Source: Akkermansiaceae bacterium UBA5689
GTDB taxonomy: Bacteria; Verrucomicrobiota; Verrucomicrobiia; Verrucomicrobiales; Akkermansiaceae
NCBI GenBank assembly: GCA_002420305.1
Contig: DIHT01000039.1
Coordinates: forward strand, 1-58,052
Direction of reading: 5' to 3'
Length of the DNA stretch: 58,052 nt
Both the position numbers and the translations under genes were made by a program. Of this stretch, positions 1 to 9,359 are shown one piece after another. The notes beneath the pieces were generated by a model, which worked only from the letters and a program-made list of their open reading frames with translations, was not told the origin of the DNA and made no database searches. The first letter of the stretch is position 1, and every line of letters begins with the position of its first letter.

Positions 1-1986
1 GGAGAGGGAACGGCATTGACTGATGACGAGAAGGAGATTCTTCAGAAGTGGATCAGTGAGGGGGCTCAGTATGAGCGTCACTGGGCCTTCCGGTCACCGG
101 TTAAGAGCAGGCTCCCGGATTTGAAGGGCGGCAATGAGCAGGTGATCGATGCCTTCGTGCAGGAGACGCTTTCCCGGGCTGGATTCCAACTGCAGGAGGA
201 AGCCACGAGGGAGGAACTTATCCGGCGCGTATCGATCGATCTCACAGGACTTCCGCCCAGTATTGAGGAGGTGGACGCCTTTATCGGTGACCAGTCGCCG
301 GAAGCATACGGCAGGGTTGTGAATCGGCTGCTGGCCTCTCCGCGCTACGGGGAGCGCATGGCGGCCTGGTGGTTGGATGGGGCGCGGTATGGGGACAGCC
401 ACGGCTATGACAATGATCTGGAGAATGCTCAGTGGCCGTGGCGGAACTGGATTATCGAATCCTTCAACGCTAACCAGCCCTACGACCAGTTTGTAACGTG
501 GCAGCTGGCGGGAGATCTTATGCCAGATGCCAGCGATGGCCAGATCGTGGCCACTGGATTCAACCGGAACCATCGGATTCAGACCGAGGGGGGAGCGATC
601 GAAGAGGAGTGGCGCACGGAATACGTCATGGATCGGGTGGAAACCATGGGGTCGGTGTTCCTTGGGTTGACGCTGAGTTGCGCTCGCTGCCATGACCACA
701 AATACGACCCCATCAGCCAGAAGGAGTTCTATCAGCTTTTTGCGATGTTCGATGGGCTGAATGAAAAAGGATTTATCAATAATCTAAGGGGCAGTGCCGA
801 ACCTCGTCATCGTTACCGGAAGAGCGATTTTGAAGCAGCGGTGAAGAAGCTTGAAACGGACATCCCGGACGCGAAGGGCCGGAGTGGCAGGATGAAGGAG
901 CTGGAAGCAGCGCATCCGCACGTCATGGTGATGCGCGATGAAGTGGATCGGAAGGCGTTTATTCTCAAGAGGGGGCAGTATGATGACAAGGGGGAGGAAG
1001 TGGACCCTGGGTTGCCGGAGGCGTTCTCTCCGGTCCCGGAGGGGGAGAGCCTGACCCGTCTCGATCTGGCGAGGTGGCTGGTTGATGGAGAGCACCCCTT
1101 GACATCACGGGTCTTTGTGAACCGGATCTGGGAGCAGTTCTTTGGGACCGGTATCGTGAAAAGTTCCGAAAATCTGGGACGACAAAGTGACTGGCCGAGT
1201 CACCCTCAACTCCTTGACTGGATTGCAGTGGACTTTATGGAGTCCGGCTGGGACGTCAAGGGGCTCATCAGAGCAATAGTCATGAGTCGCTCCTATCGCC
1301 AAAGTTCTATCATTGATGAAGAGAGGCTTCAGCGTGATCCGGAGAACCGCTTGCTGAGTCGGGGGCCGAGAACAAGGTTGCAGGCTGAGATGTTGCGCGA
1401 TCAGGCTCTCTTTCTTTCAGGTCTGCTAGTAGAGCGGGTCGGAGGTCCGAGTTGGTGGGTGTATCAGCCGGCTGGACTCTGGCTGGAAGTAGAGAAACGA
1501 GGAACTTTTGTGCAGGATCATGGGGAGAAGCTCTATCGTCGTAGCCTTTACTCTCGTATTCGGAGGACAGTGGCCCCGCCCAGTATGCTTCTCTTTGACA
1601 TGCCCAGTCGGGAGATGTGTTCCGTGAAGAGAACCTTGACTAATACTCCCTTGCAGGCCCTCGCTCTCTTGAACGAGGTGACCTATGTTGAGGCCGCGAA
1701 GAAATTTGCGGAGCGTATGATGACGAAGGGAGGCACGCCGGGGGAGAGAATCGCATGGGGGTTTCGCTGTGCCACTTCTCGGGTGGCTGAGAAAGGGGAG
1801 CTGGAGATTCTGGTGAAGGGATATGAGCGGCGGGTGGAGCGGTATCGCAAGGATGGCAAGGCTGCCGAGGATTTACTGGGGCAGGGAGAATCCAAGGTCG
1901 CGGATTACCTTCCCAAGCCGGAGATGGCGGCTCTGACAACGGTGGCTAATGTGATCCTGAACCTCGATGAAGTGATTAACAGATGA
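1..1986 (+). CDS. DUF1549/DUF1553 cytochrome-like protein, 5' end cut by window edge
   Basis: Member of the PSCyt1-PSCyt2(DUF1549)-PSD1(DUF1553) family, exported proteins found mainly in Planctomycetes and Verrucomicrobia, with no proven reaction. The frame is open to base 1. It reads GEGTAL before the first start-like codon (TTG at 16) and then DDEKEILQKWISEGAQ, which is how the N-terminal PSCyt1 haem domain normally ends. The true start and first haem motif therefore lie outside the window. DUF1549 follows and contains CARCHDHKYDP (C-x2-C-H) near visible residue 227. DUF1553 occupies the C-terminal half, with NRIWEQFFGTG and TNTPLQAL. Its stop overlaps the next start (ATGA), so the DUF1501 gene is translationally coupled. 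Confident of family; function unknown. Confidence 0.93.
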   Translation, partial: GEGTALTDDEKEILQKWISEGAQYERHWAFRSPVKSRLPDLKGGNEQVIDAFVQETLSRAGFQLQEEATREELIRRVSIDLTGLPPSIEEVDAFIGDQSPEAYGRVVNRLLASPRYGERMAAWWLDGARYGDSHGYDNDLENAQWPWRNWIIESFNANQPYDQFVTWQLAGDLMPDASDGQIVATGFNRNHRIQTEGGAIEEEWRTEYVMDRVETMGSVFLGLTLSCARCHDHKYDPISQKEFYQLFAMFDGLNEKGFINNLRGSAEPRHRYRKSDFEAAVKKLETDIPDAKGRSGRMKELEAAHPHVMVMRDEVDRKAFILKRGQYDDKGEEVDPGLPEAFSPVPEGESLTRLDLARWLVDGEHPLTSRVFVNRIWEQFFGTGIVKSSENLGRQSDWPSHPQLLDWIAVDFMESGWDVKGLIRAIVMSRSYRQSSIIDEERLQRDPENRLLSRGPRTRLQAEMLRDQALFLSGLLVERVGGPSWWVYQPAGLWLEVEKRGTFVQDHGEKLYRRSLYSRIRRTVAPPSMLLFDMPSREMCSVKRTLTNTPLQALALLNEVTYVEAAKKFAERMMTKGGTPGERIAWGFRCATSRVAEKGELEILVKGYERRVERYRKDGKAAEDLLGQGESKVADYLPKPEMAALTTVANVILNLDEVINR

Positions 1987-3446
1987 AGGCGAGAGCTGAA
2001 GATAGGGATCCCTGCGGGGCAGAGGGAGGCGAGCGAGGTGGGAGTTCGAGGCTTCTGGGACGACGCTCCTTCCTCCAGAACTCAGGGCATGGATTAGGGA
2101 CGCTGGCTCTGGGGTCCCTCCTTTTTGACAAGGAGGGAAGGGCTGCCACGGTGATGCCGGAAAATGCCAAGGTGCGGCGGGTGATCTCTCTTTTCATGTC
2201 AGGAGGGCCGTCCCAGATGGACCTGCTTGATCCCAAGCCAGGACTGGAAAAACAGAGAGGTAAGGAATTGCCCCCATCGGTGCGGGGAGAACAGAGAATC
2301 ACCACCATGACCTCGGGTCAGAAGGAACTGCCTGTCCTGCCCAGTCCCTTCAAGTTCTCCGCTCATGGACAATCGGGTCTGGAATTGAGCGAGTTGCTCC
2401 CGCATTGGGGCGATGTAGCGGATGACCTGTGTGTCATTCGCTCCATGAAAACCGAGGCTATCAACCATGATCCGGCCATCACCTTTTTCCAGACCGGGTT
2501 CCAGCTAGCCGGTCGACCGAGTATCGGGTCCTGGGTTTCTTATGGGCTCGGCGCCTTGAACAGGGATCTCCCCGCATATGTTGTTCTCACCTCCCGGTCG
2601 ACCTCTGGAGGAGCTCAACCCCTTTATAGCCGCTTGTGGAATTCCGGGTTTCTGCCCGCTGAGCATTCCGGGGTGAAGCTGCGCAATACCGGGGATCCGG
2701 TATATTTCCTCGAGAACCCTCCGGGTATAGATCGTGGAATCCGAAGGGATACCCTTGATGATCTCCAGAGACTCAATCAGAAGCGTCATGCGGTCATTGG
2801 AGATCCTGCGATTGAATCACGGATCGCTCAATATGAGATGGCCTTTCGCATGCAGGCAAGTGTTCCAGAATTAGCGGACATCTCGAAAGAGCCGGAACAC
2901 GTGCTGAAACTCTATGGACCCAACGTGGGAAAACAGGGGAGTTTTGCGAGGAATTGCCTGGTAGCCCGCCGTCTGGCCGAGCGAGACGTTCGCTTCATCC
3001 AGCTCTTCCACATGGGATGGGACCAGCATGATAAGTTAAAAGAGACCCTCTCCCGCCAGTGTCGGGATACTGAGCAGCCAGTGGCCGGATTGATCAAGGA
3101 TCTTAAACAGAGAGGCCTTCTGAAGGATACTCTTGTTGTATGGGGTGGAGAGTTTGGGCGGACCACCTACGCGCAGAAACCCGGTAACGCTGCTGGCCGT
3201 GACCATCATCCCGGCTGTTTCACTCAGATGCTGGCAGGGGCGGGTGTGAGGGGCGGTTATGTCCATGGTGCGACCGATGAATACTGCTACAATGTGACTC
3301 AGGACCCCGTGCATGTCCACGACCTGAATGCCACTCTGATGCATCTCCTCGGAGTGGACCACAAGCGACTCACCTATAAATTCCAAGGGCGCGATTATCG
3401 TCTCACTGATGTCCATGGTCAGGTCGTAAAGAAAATCCTCACCTGA
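1983..3446 (+). CDS. DUF1501 protein with Tat signal
   Basis: DUF1501 family, distantly related to the alkaline phosphatase/sulfatase fold; the substrate is unknown. 487 residues. A twin-arginine signal is visible as GRRSFLQNSG (R27 R28) followed by a hydrophobic stretch, so the protein is probably exported folded, perhaps with bound metal. Family landmarks are GGPSQMDLLDPKPG near residue 75, MGWDQHD, GGEFGRTTYAQ and GRDHHPGCF; the Asp and His residues are plausible metal ligands by analogy. The start ATG overlaps the stop of the upstream DUF1549/DUF1553 gene by 4 bp, and the next gene starts 9 bp after this stop. The three genes are almost certainly one operon. Confidence 0.93.
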   Translation: MKARAEDRDPCGAEGGERGGSSRLLGRRSFLQNSGHGLGTLALGSLLFDKEGRAATVMPENAKVRRVISLFMSGGPSQMDLLDPKPGLEKQRGKELPPSVRGEQRITTMTSGQKELPVLPSPFKFSAHGQSGLELSELLPHWGDVADDLCVIRSMKTEAINHDPAITFFQTGFQLAGRPSIGSWVSYGLGALNRDLPAYVVLTSRSTSGGAQPLYSRLWNSGFLPAEHSGVKLRNTGDPVYFLENPPGIDRGIRRDTLDDLQRLNQKRHAVIGDPAIESRIAQYEMAFRMQASVPELADISKEPEHVLKLYGPNVGKQGSFARNCLVARRLAERDVRFIQLFHMGWDQHDKLKETLSRQCRDTEQPVAGLIKDLKQRGLLKDTLVVWGGEFGRTTYAQKPGNAAGRDHHPGCFTQMLAGAGVRGGYVHGATDEYCYNVTQDPVHVHDLNATLMHLLGVDHKRLTYKFQGRDYRLTDVHGQVVKKILT

Positions 3447-3455
3447 GAAGATTCC

Positions 3456-6400
3456 ATGCCGAAGATTATCTGTTTTGTTGTGCTGGCGCTTGCCAGTCTG
3501 GGGGCCCGCTCCGAACTCCCTGTTGAGAAGAATGGAAGAGTATTGCTCTACGGAAACTCCTTTGTTGGGCGTTTGCAGGAGCATGGTTTGTTTGAAGCTG
3601 CGGTTCAGATGGCTCATCCGGAGAAGCAGCTTGAGTTTCGCAGCCTGGCATGGACGGGGGATGAGGTGGGCTACCGTCTGCGGCCCGAGCGTTACAGTAA
3701 TCACCTCAGAAAACTCCTCGACCATTGGCCTGCCAATGTGGTGATTCTCGGTTTTGGACTCAATGAGTCCTTTGCGGGGGAGGCCGGGGCCGACACTTTC
3801 CAGCAGGACCTTCAGAGTTATCTGCGGGAAATGAAGCGCCGCCACCCCGGAGCTTCTCTGGTCGTTCTCTCGCCCATTGCGACTGAGGATCTCAAGCATC
3901 CATATTATCCTGAAATAGGCCGAAGAAATTCGGAGATTCGGTCTTACGTGCGGATCATGAGTAAAGTCAGTTCGGAGAGCGGGGCTCGCTTTGTGGACCT
4001 TTTTACGCCGAGTCTGGCAGCCTACGCGCAACAGGAGGCCCCACTTACCAGCAACGGGATTCATCTGAACGATCAAGGATACGCCATGATCGCGAAGGCT
4101 CTGAGTCGCGAGCTTCTTGGAGAAGAGACGTATGCGAAACTGGATTTTGCGCGGGCGGAGGTCGTGGCCCAAGAGGTCCGGAGAAAGGCGCAATATGTGG
4201 CCTCAGTTGTGCGGCCAGTAAACACCGTTCTTTACTTCGGGGTTAGGGGGAGGGCCCATGAGTATGATGCTGAGATCCCCCGCTTCCATGAGCTGATCTC
4301 TCGATCCGATGCGTTGATCCACGCCATGCTCGGGGATCGCTCGATGGAGTTTAATCCAGCTCCGCTGACTCTTCCTCCTCTCGTTGAGAGGACCCCGGCT
4401 AAGCTGCCATCACCGGATGAGATGCTCAAATCGTTCCGTGTTGCAGACGGTTACGAGGTGAACCTTTTTGCCTCTGAGAAGGAATTTCCTGAGCTACGGA
4501 ATCCGGAGCAGATCGCCTTTGACTCCAGAGGGCGCCTCTGGGTTGTGACGATGCCGTCTTTCCCCGGCACTATTCCAGGTGATGTTCCCCATGATAAGAT
4601 TCTTATCCTGGAGGATACGAATCGTGATGGGAGAGCGGACAAGTCGACGATCTTCGCGGACCGTCTCACTGTTCCAGACGGGTTGGCCTTTTATGACGAT
4701 GGGGTGATTATCTCTCATCAGCCGCGACTCGTCTTCATGAGGGACCGGGATGGGGATGGAAAGGCTGACGAGCAGAGGGAGATCCTGCGGGGTATCGATG
4801 TGACCGATGCGCACCACGGGGGGATGATCGCAATGGGACCGATGGGGCATGTCATTTTTTGTGATGGAGTGTTTCACCGCTCGCAGCTGGAAACGCCCCA
4901 TGGGGTAACCCGGGGTGTCGATGCCACCACCTACCGGCTAGACCTGCGCAGAGGTACCGTAGAGCGCGAATACCAGACCCTTACGCCCAATCCATGGAAG
5001 GTGACGTGGGATCGGTGGGGAAATCTTTTTCAGATGTATGGAGATGGGTTTGTTCAGGATAGCCATGCTGTCCCGTGGAGTCCGTTCGGGGTCTACCATC
5101 CGTTCCGTCGGGCGATTTCCATTGCCTATGGGAAGGGTTCGGCTGCCTGTGTCATTTCGAGTCCTCATTTTCCTGATGAGTATCAGCAGGGGATGGCCTC
5201 TGCGGTTCTATTGAGGAAGTGCTTCGTTTCAATTTCAAAGCACAGGGCGGATGGAGCCTATTATAAGGCGAGCGACCGGCTCGATCTGCTGTCTTCGCCC
5301 AGTGACCTCTTCCGGCCGGTTGATATTGCATTCGGCTTTGATGGAGCGATGTATGTCTCGGACTTCTGCACTCGGATTATTGGTCATGCCCAGAACTCGA
5401 TGCGGGATCCCCGCTGGGACCCTCATACCGGGCGGATCTGGCGAATTACCCACACCGGAAAACCATTGGTCAGGAACTGGCCACGTCTTGAGGGGGCGTC
5501 CTCCCGGCAGCTTCTGTCCCTGCTTGAACATCCCCAGGATGTGATCCGGGATCATGCCAGGCGGAAGCTGCGGCATACCCCGGGAGTGGTGAAGATCGTT
5601 GATTCGTGGCTGCAGGAGCAGGAGAGCGATGAGATTATCCTCGAGGGGCTTTGGATCCTGCACGATCATGGGGAGGTGCGGAAAGCCCTCCTGGAGAGGC
5701 TGATGAGCTCTCCCGATTACCGGATCCGGGCAGCGGCAACTCATCTGATACGCTTTCAGGAAGGACAGCTGGAAAAGGCTTACGGCCTGTTACTGCGAAT
5801 GTCCCGGGACGCTCACCCCAGAGTTCGTGCTGAGGTGATCCACGTGGTTTCTCACCTTCAACAGAAAGACCAGTCCTATGCAGCCCTCCTCGGGGAAGTG
5901 GATGTCTCCGAAAGCAAGGAGCTTCAGATCATTCTGGAGGATGCCAGTCATGGTGTCAGTTCGGGTATGGGCCCCGAGATTCCCGTCCTGCAGACACCTG
6001 AAGAGAGTAAACTGGGTCTCTGGCTACTCGAGGAGGATGGGCAGAAGGAACGCTTCTTTTCCTTCGGAACCAAGGCCGGATCTTTCGGGACGATGCGGAC
6101 CTTTGTTCGCTCCGCGGAAAGCAGGAAGGCAGTTCTGTCGATCAGGCATAGTTACGTGAAGGTCTTCCTGAATGGGGCCCCGGTTATCTCCTCGGCTAAC
6201 TGGTGGAGTTCTGATTGGAATGTGCAGGTTGAACTGCAGGAGGGAATCAACCAGATAGAGGTAAAGTATGTGAAGGGGCGAGGCGCCCGGGGATATGCCC
6301 CCGTGTATCTCTATGATCCGCTCGGGTCCCGGGTAGACGGGTTGGTCATGGCGGAGACGGAAGAGGAACTGCGAGCGATGTTTGCCGAGCATGACCAGCT

Positions 6401-6788
6401 TCATGGGCTGAAGGATTCTGTGATTACCGTCAGCGCAGTACCGAATCAGCTGGCCTTTTTTCCAAGAGAGTTCCGTCTTAAAGCGGGGGCTGCTGTTCGA
6501 ATTTCTTTCCAGAACCCGGATCTTCAGATTCACAACATGGTAGTCGTCAGGCCCGGAGCGGAAGAGGAAGTTGGTCTGCTTGCGGACCAGATGGCTCAAG
6601 ATCCAGACGCGATGGAAAGAGCGTTTGTTCCGGACTCCGATAAGGTGATCTGGGCGACTCCTCTGGTGGACGGAAAGGGGCAGGTAGAACAAGAGTTCAC
6701 CGCTCCGGAGCAACCTGGGCGCTACCCATTCCTATGCACCTTTCCGGGACACTGGAGGGTAATGAAGGGTGTGCTGGTTGTGGAGTGA
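3456..6788 (+). CDS. SGNH hydrolase / PVC-type dehydrogenase / HEAT / cupredoxin fusion protein
   Basis: Large exported multidomain protein, 1110 residues, with a Sec signal at residues 1-19. Residues 27-230 form an SGNH (GDSL-like) hydrolase: YGNSF with the likely nucleophile S35, GFGLNES, and NGIHLN with H203. From about 325 to 680 comes the membrane-bound dehydrogenase domain (TIGR02604-like beta-propeller) with calcium-type loops DTNRDGRADK and DRDGDGKADE. HEAT-like helices follow to about 810, then a beta-rich region. The last 120 residues are a cupredoxin with a full type I copper site: H1026, then CTFPGHWRVM giving C1094, H1099, M1103. There is no C-x2-C-H haem motif, unlike its relative at 49982-53668. 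Likely role (inference): oxidation of a sugar or alcohol with electrons passed to copper. Third gene of the left operon. Confidence 0.9.
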   Translation: MPKIICFVVLALASLGARSELPVEKNGRVLLYGNSFVGRLQEHGLFEAAVQMAHPEKQLEFRSLAWTGDEVGYRLRPERYSNHLRKLLDHWPANVVILGFGLNESFAGEAGADTFQQDLQSYLREMKRRHPGASLVVLSPIATEDLKHPYYPEIGRRNSEIRSYVRIMSKVSSESGARFVDLFTPSLAAYAQQEAPLTSNGIHLNDQGYAMIAKALSRELLGEETYAKLDFARAEVVAQEVRRKAQYVASVVRPVNTVLYFGVRGRAHEYDAEIPRFHELISRSDALIHAMLGDRSMEFNPAPLTLPPLVERTPAKLPSPDEMLKSFRVADGYEVNLFASEKEFPELRNPEQIAFDSRGRLWVVTMPSFPGTIPGDVPHDKILILEDTNRDGRADKSTIFADRLTVPDGLAFYDDGVIISHQPRLVFMRDRDGDGKADEQREILRGIDVTDAHHGGMIAMGPMGHVIFCDGVFHRSQLETPHGVTRGVDATTYRLDLRRGTVEREYQTLTPNPWKVTWDRWGNLFQMYGDGFVQDSHAVPWSPFGVYHPFRRAISIAYGKGSAACVISSPHFPDEYQQGMASAVLLRKCFVSISKHRADGAYYKASDRLDLLSSPSDLFRPVDIAFGFDGAMYVSDFCTRIIGHAQNSMRDPRWDPHTGRIWRITHTGKPLVRNWPRLEGASSRQLLSLLEHPQDVIRDHARRKLRHTPGVVKIVDSWLQEQESDEIILEGLWILHDHGEVRKALLERLMSSPDYRIRAAATHLIRFQEGQLEKAYGLLLRMSRDAHPRVRAEVIHVVSHLQQKDQSYAALLGEVDVSESKELQIILEDASHGVSSGMGPEIPVLQTPEESKLGLWLLEEDGQKERFFSFGTKAGSFGTMRTFVRSAESRKAVLSIRHSYVKVFLNGAPVISSANWWSSDWNVQVELQEGINQIEVKYVKGRGARGYAPVYLYDPLGSRVDGLVMAETEEELRAMFAEHDQLHGLKDSVITVSAVPNQLAFFPREFRLKAGAAVRISFQNPDLQIHNMVVVRPGAEEEVGLLADQMAQDPDAMERAFVPDSDKVIWATPLVDGKGQVEQEFTAPEQPGRYPFLCTFPGHWRVMKGVLVVE

Positions 6789-6847
6789 GAGAAGCCCTGA
6801 AGAACTTCTGTTAGAAGTGACGAGGGCCAGTGCTGGGAAGGCTTCTC
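6789..6847. terminator. possible two-way terminator between convergent genes
   Basis: Inverted repeat GAGAAGCC (6789-6796) with GGCTTCTC (6840-6847), enclosing a second tight hairpin ACTTCT-gtt-AGAAGT (6804-6818). It lies between the convergent stops of the dehydrogenase-cupredoxin gene and the lipoprotein gene. No T-run follows either arm, so termination activity is only inferred. Confidence 0.4.
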
Positions 6848-7364
6848 ATTGGTCAAATGAAGCGTCTGTCGGAAGGAAGCCTTCTCTGGTGGCCAGCTGC
6901 TCGGATAGGGCGAGAGCCCAGTCGGTCCACGATTCTCCATGATCTTCTTCAAGAAATTCCCGAAGTTCCGCAAGGGCCGTGGTGCGGAGCCCGGTTGCTC
7001 CGTTGTCTCTGCGTGCCAACTCGAGGAGAATGGGGAACCGGATGAAGGGAGGGCGAATTTCAATGGCATCGTATATGGATGTCAGGAGAATGTCGCCATG
7101 CTCCTGGTCGTCTTGTTCCAGAAGATCCTGAACTGCGAGCGCGAGTGTTTCGTCAGGGAGGAGGTGAAGTTCCTCGACATGTTTTTCCGGCGGAGCTTCC
7201 TTCCGCGGCGAGGTAGGGGTATCGCGACGGTCGGGGGTGGGAAAAGATATCTGTTTGCGGCCAGACTTTTGCTGGATCTCAGATCCCTCAGGGGCTGGTT
7301 CGTCCTTTCCACACGCTGAGAGCAGAAGTGCGGAAAGGACGTAAAGTGACCAGCGCCGGTTCAT
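6846..7364 (-). CDS. small lipoprotein of unknown function
   Basis: 172 residues; I do not recognise a family. The N-terminus MNRRWSLYVLSALLLSACGK is a clear lipoprotein signal with lipobox LSAC, cysteine at 18, predicting lipidation and membrane anchoring. A charged, proline-rich linker follows (about 20-65), then a helical, acidic domain (about 70-172) that may be HEAT/TPR-like: LLEQDDQEHGDILL, LLELARRDNGATG. It lies 54 bp downstream of the fasciclin gene on the same strand, so co-transcription is likely. The opposite neighbour converges on it. Function unknown; the gene call is supported by the signal peptide. Confidence 0.75.
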   Translation of the reverse strand: MNRRWSLYVLSALLLSACGKDEPAPEGSEIQQKSGRKQISFPTPDRRDTPTSPRKEAPPEKHVEELHLLPDETLALAVQDLLEQDDQEHGDILLTSIYDAIEIRPPFIRFPILLELARRDNGATGLRTTALAELREFLEEDHGESWTDWALALSEQLATREGFLPTDASFDQ

Positions 7365-7418
7365 GGTGTCATGGGCTGCCCCGGGTTGCCCACGGGGCAG
7401 ATGAAATGCCGGAAGGCT

Positions 7419-9359
7419 TCAATTTTTTGTGGCTGGGCCCTCGGCGGGGCCTTCCTCGGCGGTCTCCTCTTCCGAGACGCCGCCTTCTTCGCCCTTGGTT
7501 GTTTCGTTGTCAGACGGAGCTTCGTTGTCCTCTCCAGTATCGGCATCCCCGGGGTTGTCGCCCTCAGCCTCGTTGTCTCCTTCTTCTGGCAGGAGAACCC
7601 CATGGATGAGGTGAACGAGCCCATTGTCCGCTTCGAGGTTTGTGGCGAGAACCCGGGTGCCGTTCACCCTGATAACCCGGTAAGGGGTCCGCCACCACCA
7701 GAAGCGGATCCGCTGGGAGGTGATCTCGAGATCGGTCCCAAGCAGAGTTGTTGCGCTACCATCCTCGACAAGGTCGCCTGCGGTTTGACTTCCGGAAATG
7801 ACATGGTTCAGGAGGATGTCTCGCAGTGTTCCTTCCGGGGTCTCAAGTAGTGCTTCGAGAGTTCCCTCCGGGAGGGAGTTGAAGGCCCGGTTGACAGGAG
7901 CGAGGACAGTCAGGTCTGAGCTCGTATCAGCGAGGGCCGTGGCAAGGCCGGCTGCATCAGCAGCCACGAGAAGAGTGCTCAGGTAAGGCTTGCTGGCCAC
8001 CAAATCTGCGACCGTGAAGGACTCCCGGGATATGACGTTTCCAACGATATGGAGAACGCCGTTCCGGGCCTTGAGATCTGTTTCCGCCACTGGGGCTCCG
8101 TTAATTGTCACCTCGCCATCTGCGATACGAACCGTGAGCCGGTCACCCGAGAGGCTTTCGAGCACCTGTCCGTCGCTGAGCCGATCGGCTTCAAGGCGAC
8201 CAGCTACTACGTGCAGACTCAGGATGTCGGCTAGGGCGCCGGTCGGATCTGAGAGAAGGGCGTCAAGGGTACCCTCCGGAAGTGCGGCGAAGGCGGCATT
8301 GTCAGGGGCAAAGATGGTGAAGGCTGGCCATCTCTGGGTGGTGTCAAAGGTTGACGCGAGTTCCGCGGCATTCAGGGCGGTTACCAGGGTTGAAAGTTCC
8401 TCGCGGGAGCTTGCAATGTCGACAAGGGACTGGGGTGTGGGAGGAACGAGGACGCCTCCAACCACGTGAATAATGCCGTTGCTCGCGAGAATATCAACTG
8501 CCTCGAGAGGCTCACCTGCGATGCTGAATCCTGTTGGAGCGTCCGGGTCCCCCGCCAGTGGAAGCCTTAATCCAAGGACAGTTTGGGCTGAGCCGTCCTC
8601 GACCAGTGAGCTGCTATCTCGAGCTCCCCGAACGATATGATTCTTGAGGATCTTACGAAGAAGCCGGGAGTCAGCCTGCACAGCCTCAAGAGTCTCTTCC
8701 CCGAGGGCTTCGAAGGCGGCGTTGGTCGGAGCAAACACGGTGAGGTTGTAATGCTCGCTGTCGAGCGCACGGGCGATACCTGCCTCCTCCACGAGGGAGG
8801 CAAGAATCGAAAAGTCTGGGTTTTCAGCTGCAATTTCCAGAATGGTTCGGACCTGCTGATAGCCGGGATCCAGAACTTCGTTAATCGTGTGAATGATCCC
8901 GTTATCAGCACGCAGATTTGCACGGGTGATGACGGCATCATCTATTCTAACAGTTCGATAGAAGCCCCAGAAGAAACTCTGGACGCTAACATCAACTCCG
9001 TTGTCAGGGAGGAGGGTATCGGTGGTCCCTGTCTCAAAATCTCGGAATGAGATCCTTTCCGGAATGACATGATAGGTTAGCACGTTTGTGAGGGCATCCC
9101 TGTCCGCAAGCAAGGCAGCCAGGTCATCCTCTGGAATCATGGCAAAGGCCTCGTTGGTCGGTGCTAGGATGGTGATGTCCTCGGCTGATGCGAGGGTGTC
9201 GATTAGACCTGCTTCAGTTACCGCGGTAACCAAGGTGGAGAACTCTGGCCTCTCGGCCAGCTTTTCAACGATATTTTCAGCATTCGCGGCCAGTGCCAGG
9301 ACTGAGACGAATGCCCCGCCTAGGAGAGACCTGAGGCGGAGACTGTTTGGGTATTTCAT
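7419..9359 (-). CDS. four-domain fasciclin (FAS1) surface protein
   Basis: Exported adhesion-type protein with four tandem FAS1 domains, a fold used for cell-cell or cell-matrix contact. I chose the ATG at 9359, because it begins MKYPNSLRLRSLLGG and a good signal peptide ending at ANA; the ORF extends 8 codons further to 9383. Domains lie at about 30-163, 168-310, 312-440 and 445-585 (646-residue numbering). Each has the TxLAPTNxAF-type H1 motif, or a variant such as TIFAPDNAAF, and the GxxHxI/V H2 motif (NGIIHTIN, NGIIHVVG, NGVLHIVG, NGLVHLIH). Domains 1 and 4 carry unusual aromatic strands, SFFWGFYRTV and RFWWWRTPYR. The C-terminal tail of about 60 residues is acidic and low in complexity. 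The lipoprotein gene follows. Confidence 0.92.
   Translation of the reverse strand: MKYPNSLRLRSLLGGAFVSVLALAANAENIVEKLAERPEFSTLVTAVTEAGLIDTLASAEDITILAPTNEAFAMIPEDDLAALLADRDALTNVLTYHVIPERISFRDFETGTTDTLLPDNGVDVSVQSFFWGFYRTVRIDDAVITRANLRADNGIIHTINEVLDPGYQQVRTILEIAAENPDFSILASLVEEAGIARALDSEHYNLTVFAPTNAAFEALGEETLEAVQADSRLLRKILKNHIVRGARDSSSLVEDGSAQTVLGLRLPLAGDPDAPTGFSIAGEPLEAVDILASNGIIHVVGGVLVPPTPQSLVDIASSREELSTLVTALNAAELASTFDTTQRWPAFTIFAPDNAAFAALPEGTLDALLSDPTGALADILSLHVVAGRLEADRLSDGQVLESLSGDRLTVRIADGEVTINGAPVAETDLKARNGVLHIVGNVISRESFTVADLVASKPYLSTLLVAADAAGLATALADTSSDLTVLAPVNRAFNSLPEGTLEALLETPEGTLRDILLNHVISGSQTAGDLVEDGSATTLLGTDLEITSQRIRFWWWRTPYRVIRVNGTRVLATNLEADNGLVHLIHGVLLPEEGDNEAEGDNPGDADTGEDNEAPSDNETTKGEEGGVSEEETAEEGPAEGPATKN

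Noticed and set aside
3036..4193. 385-codon open frame on the minus strand
   Set aside because: It lies opposite the DUF1501 and SGNH-dehydrogenase coding regions, has no family motif or signal, and is explained as an antisense shadow of well-supported genes.
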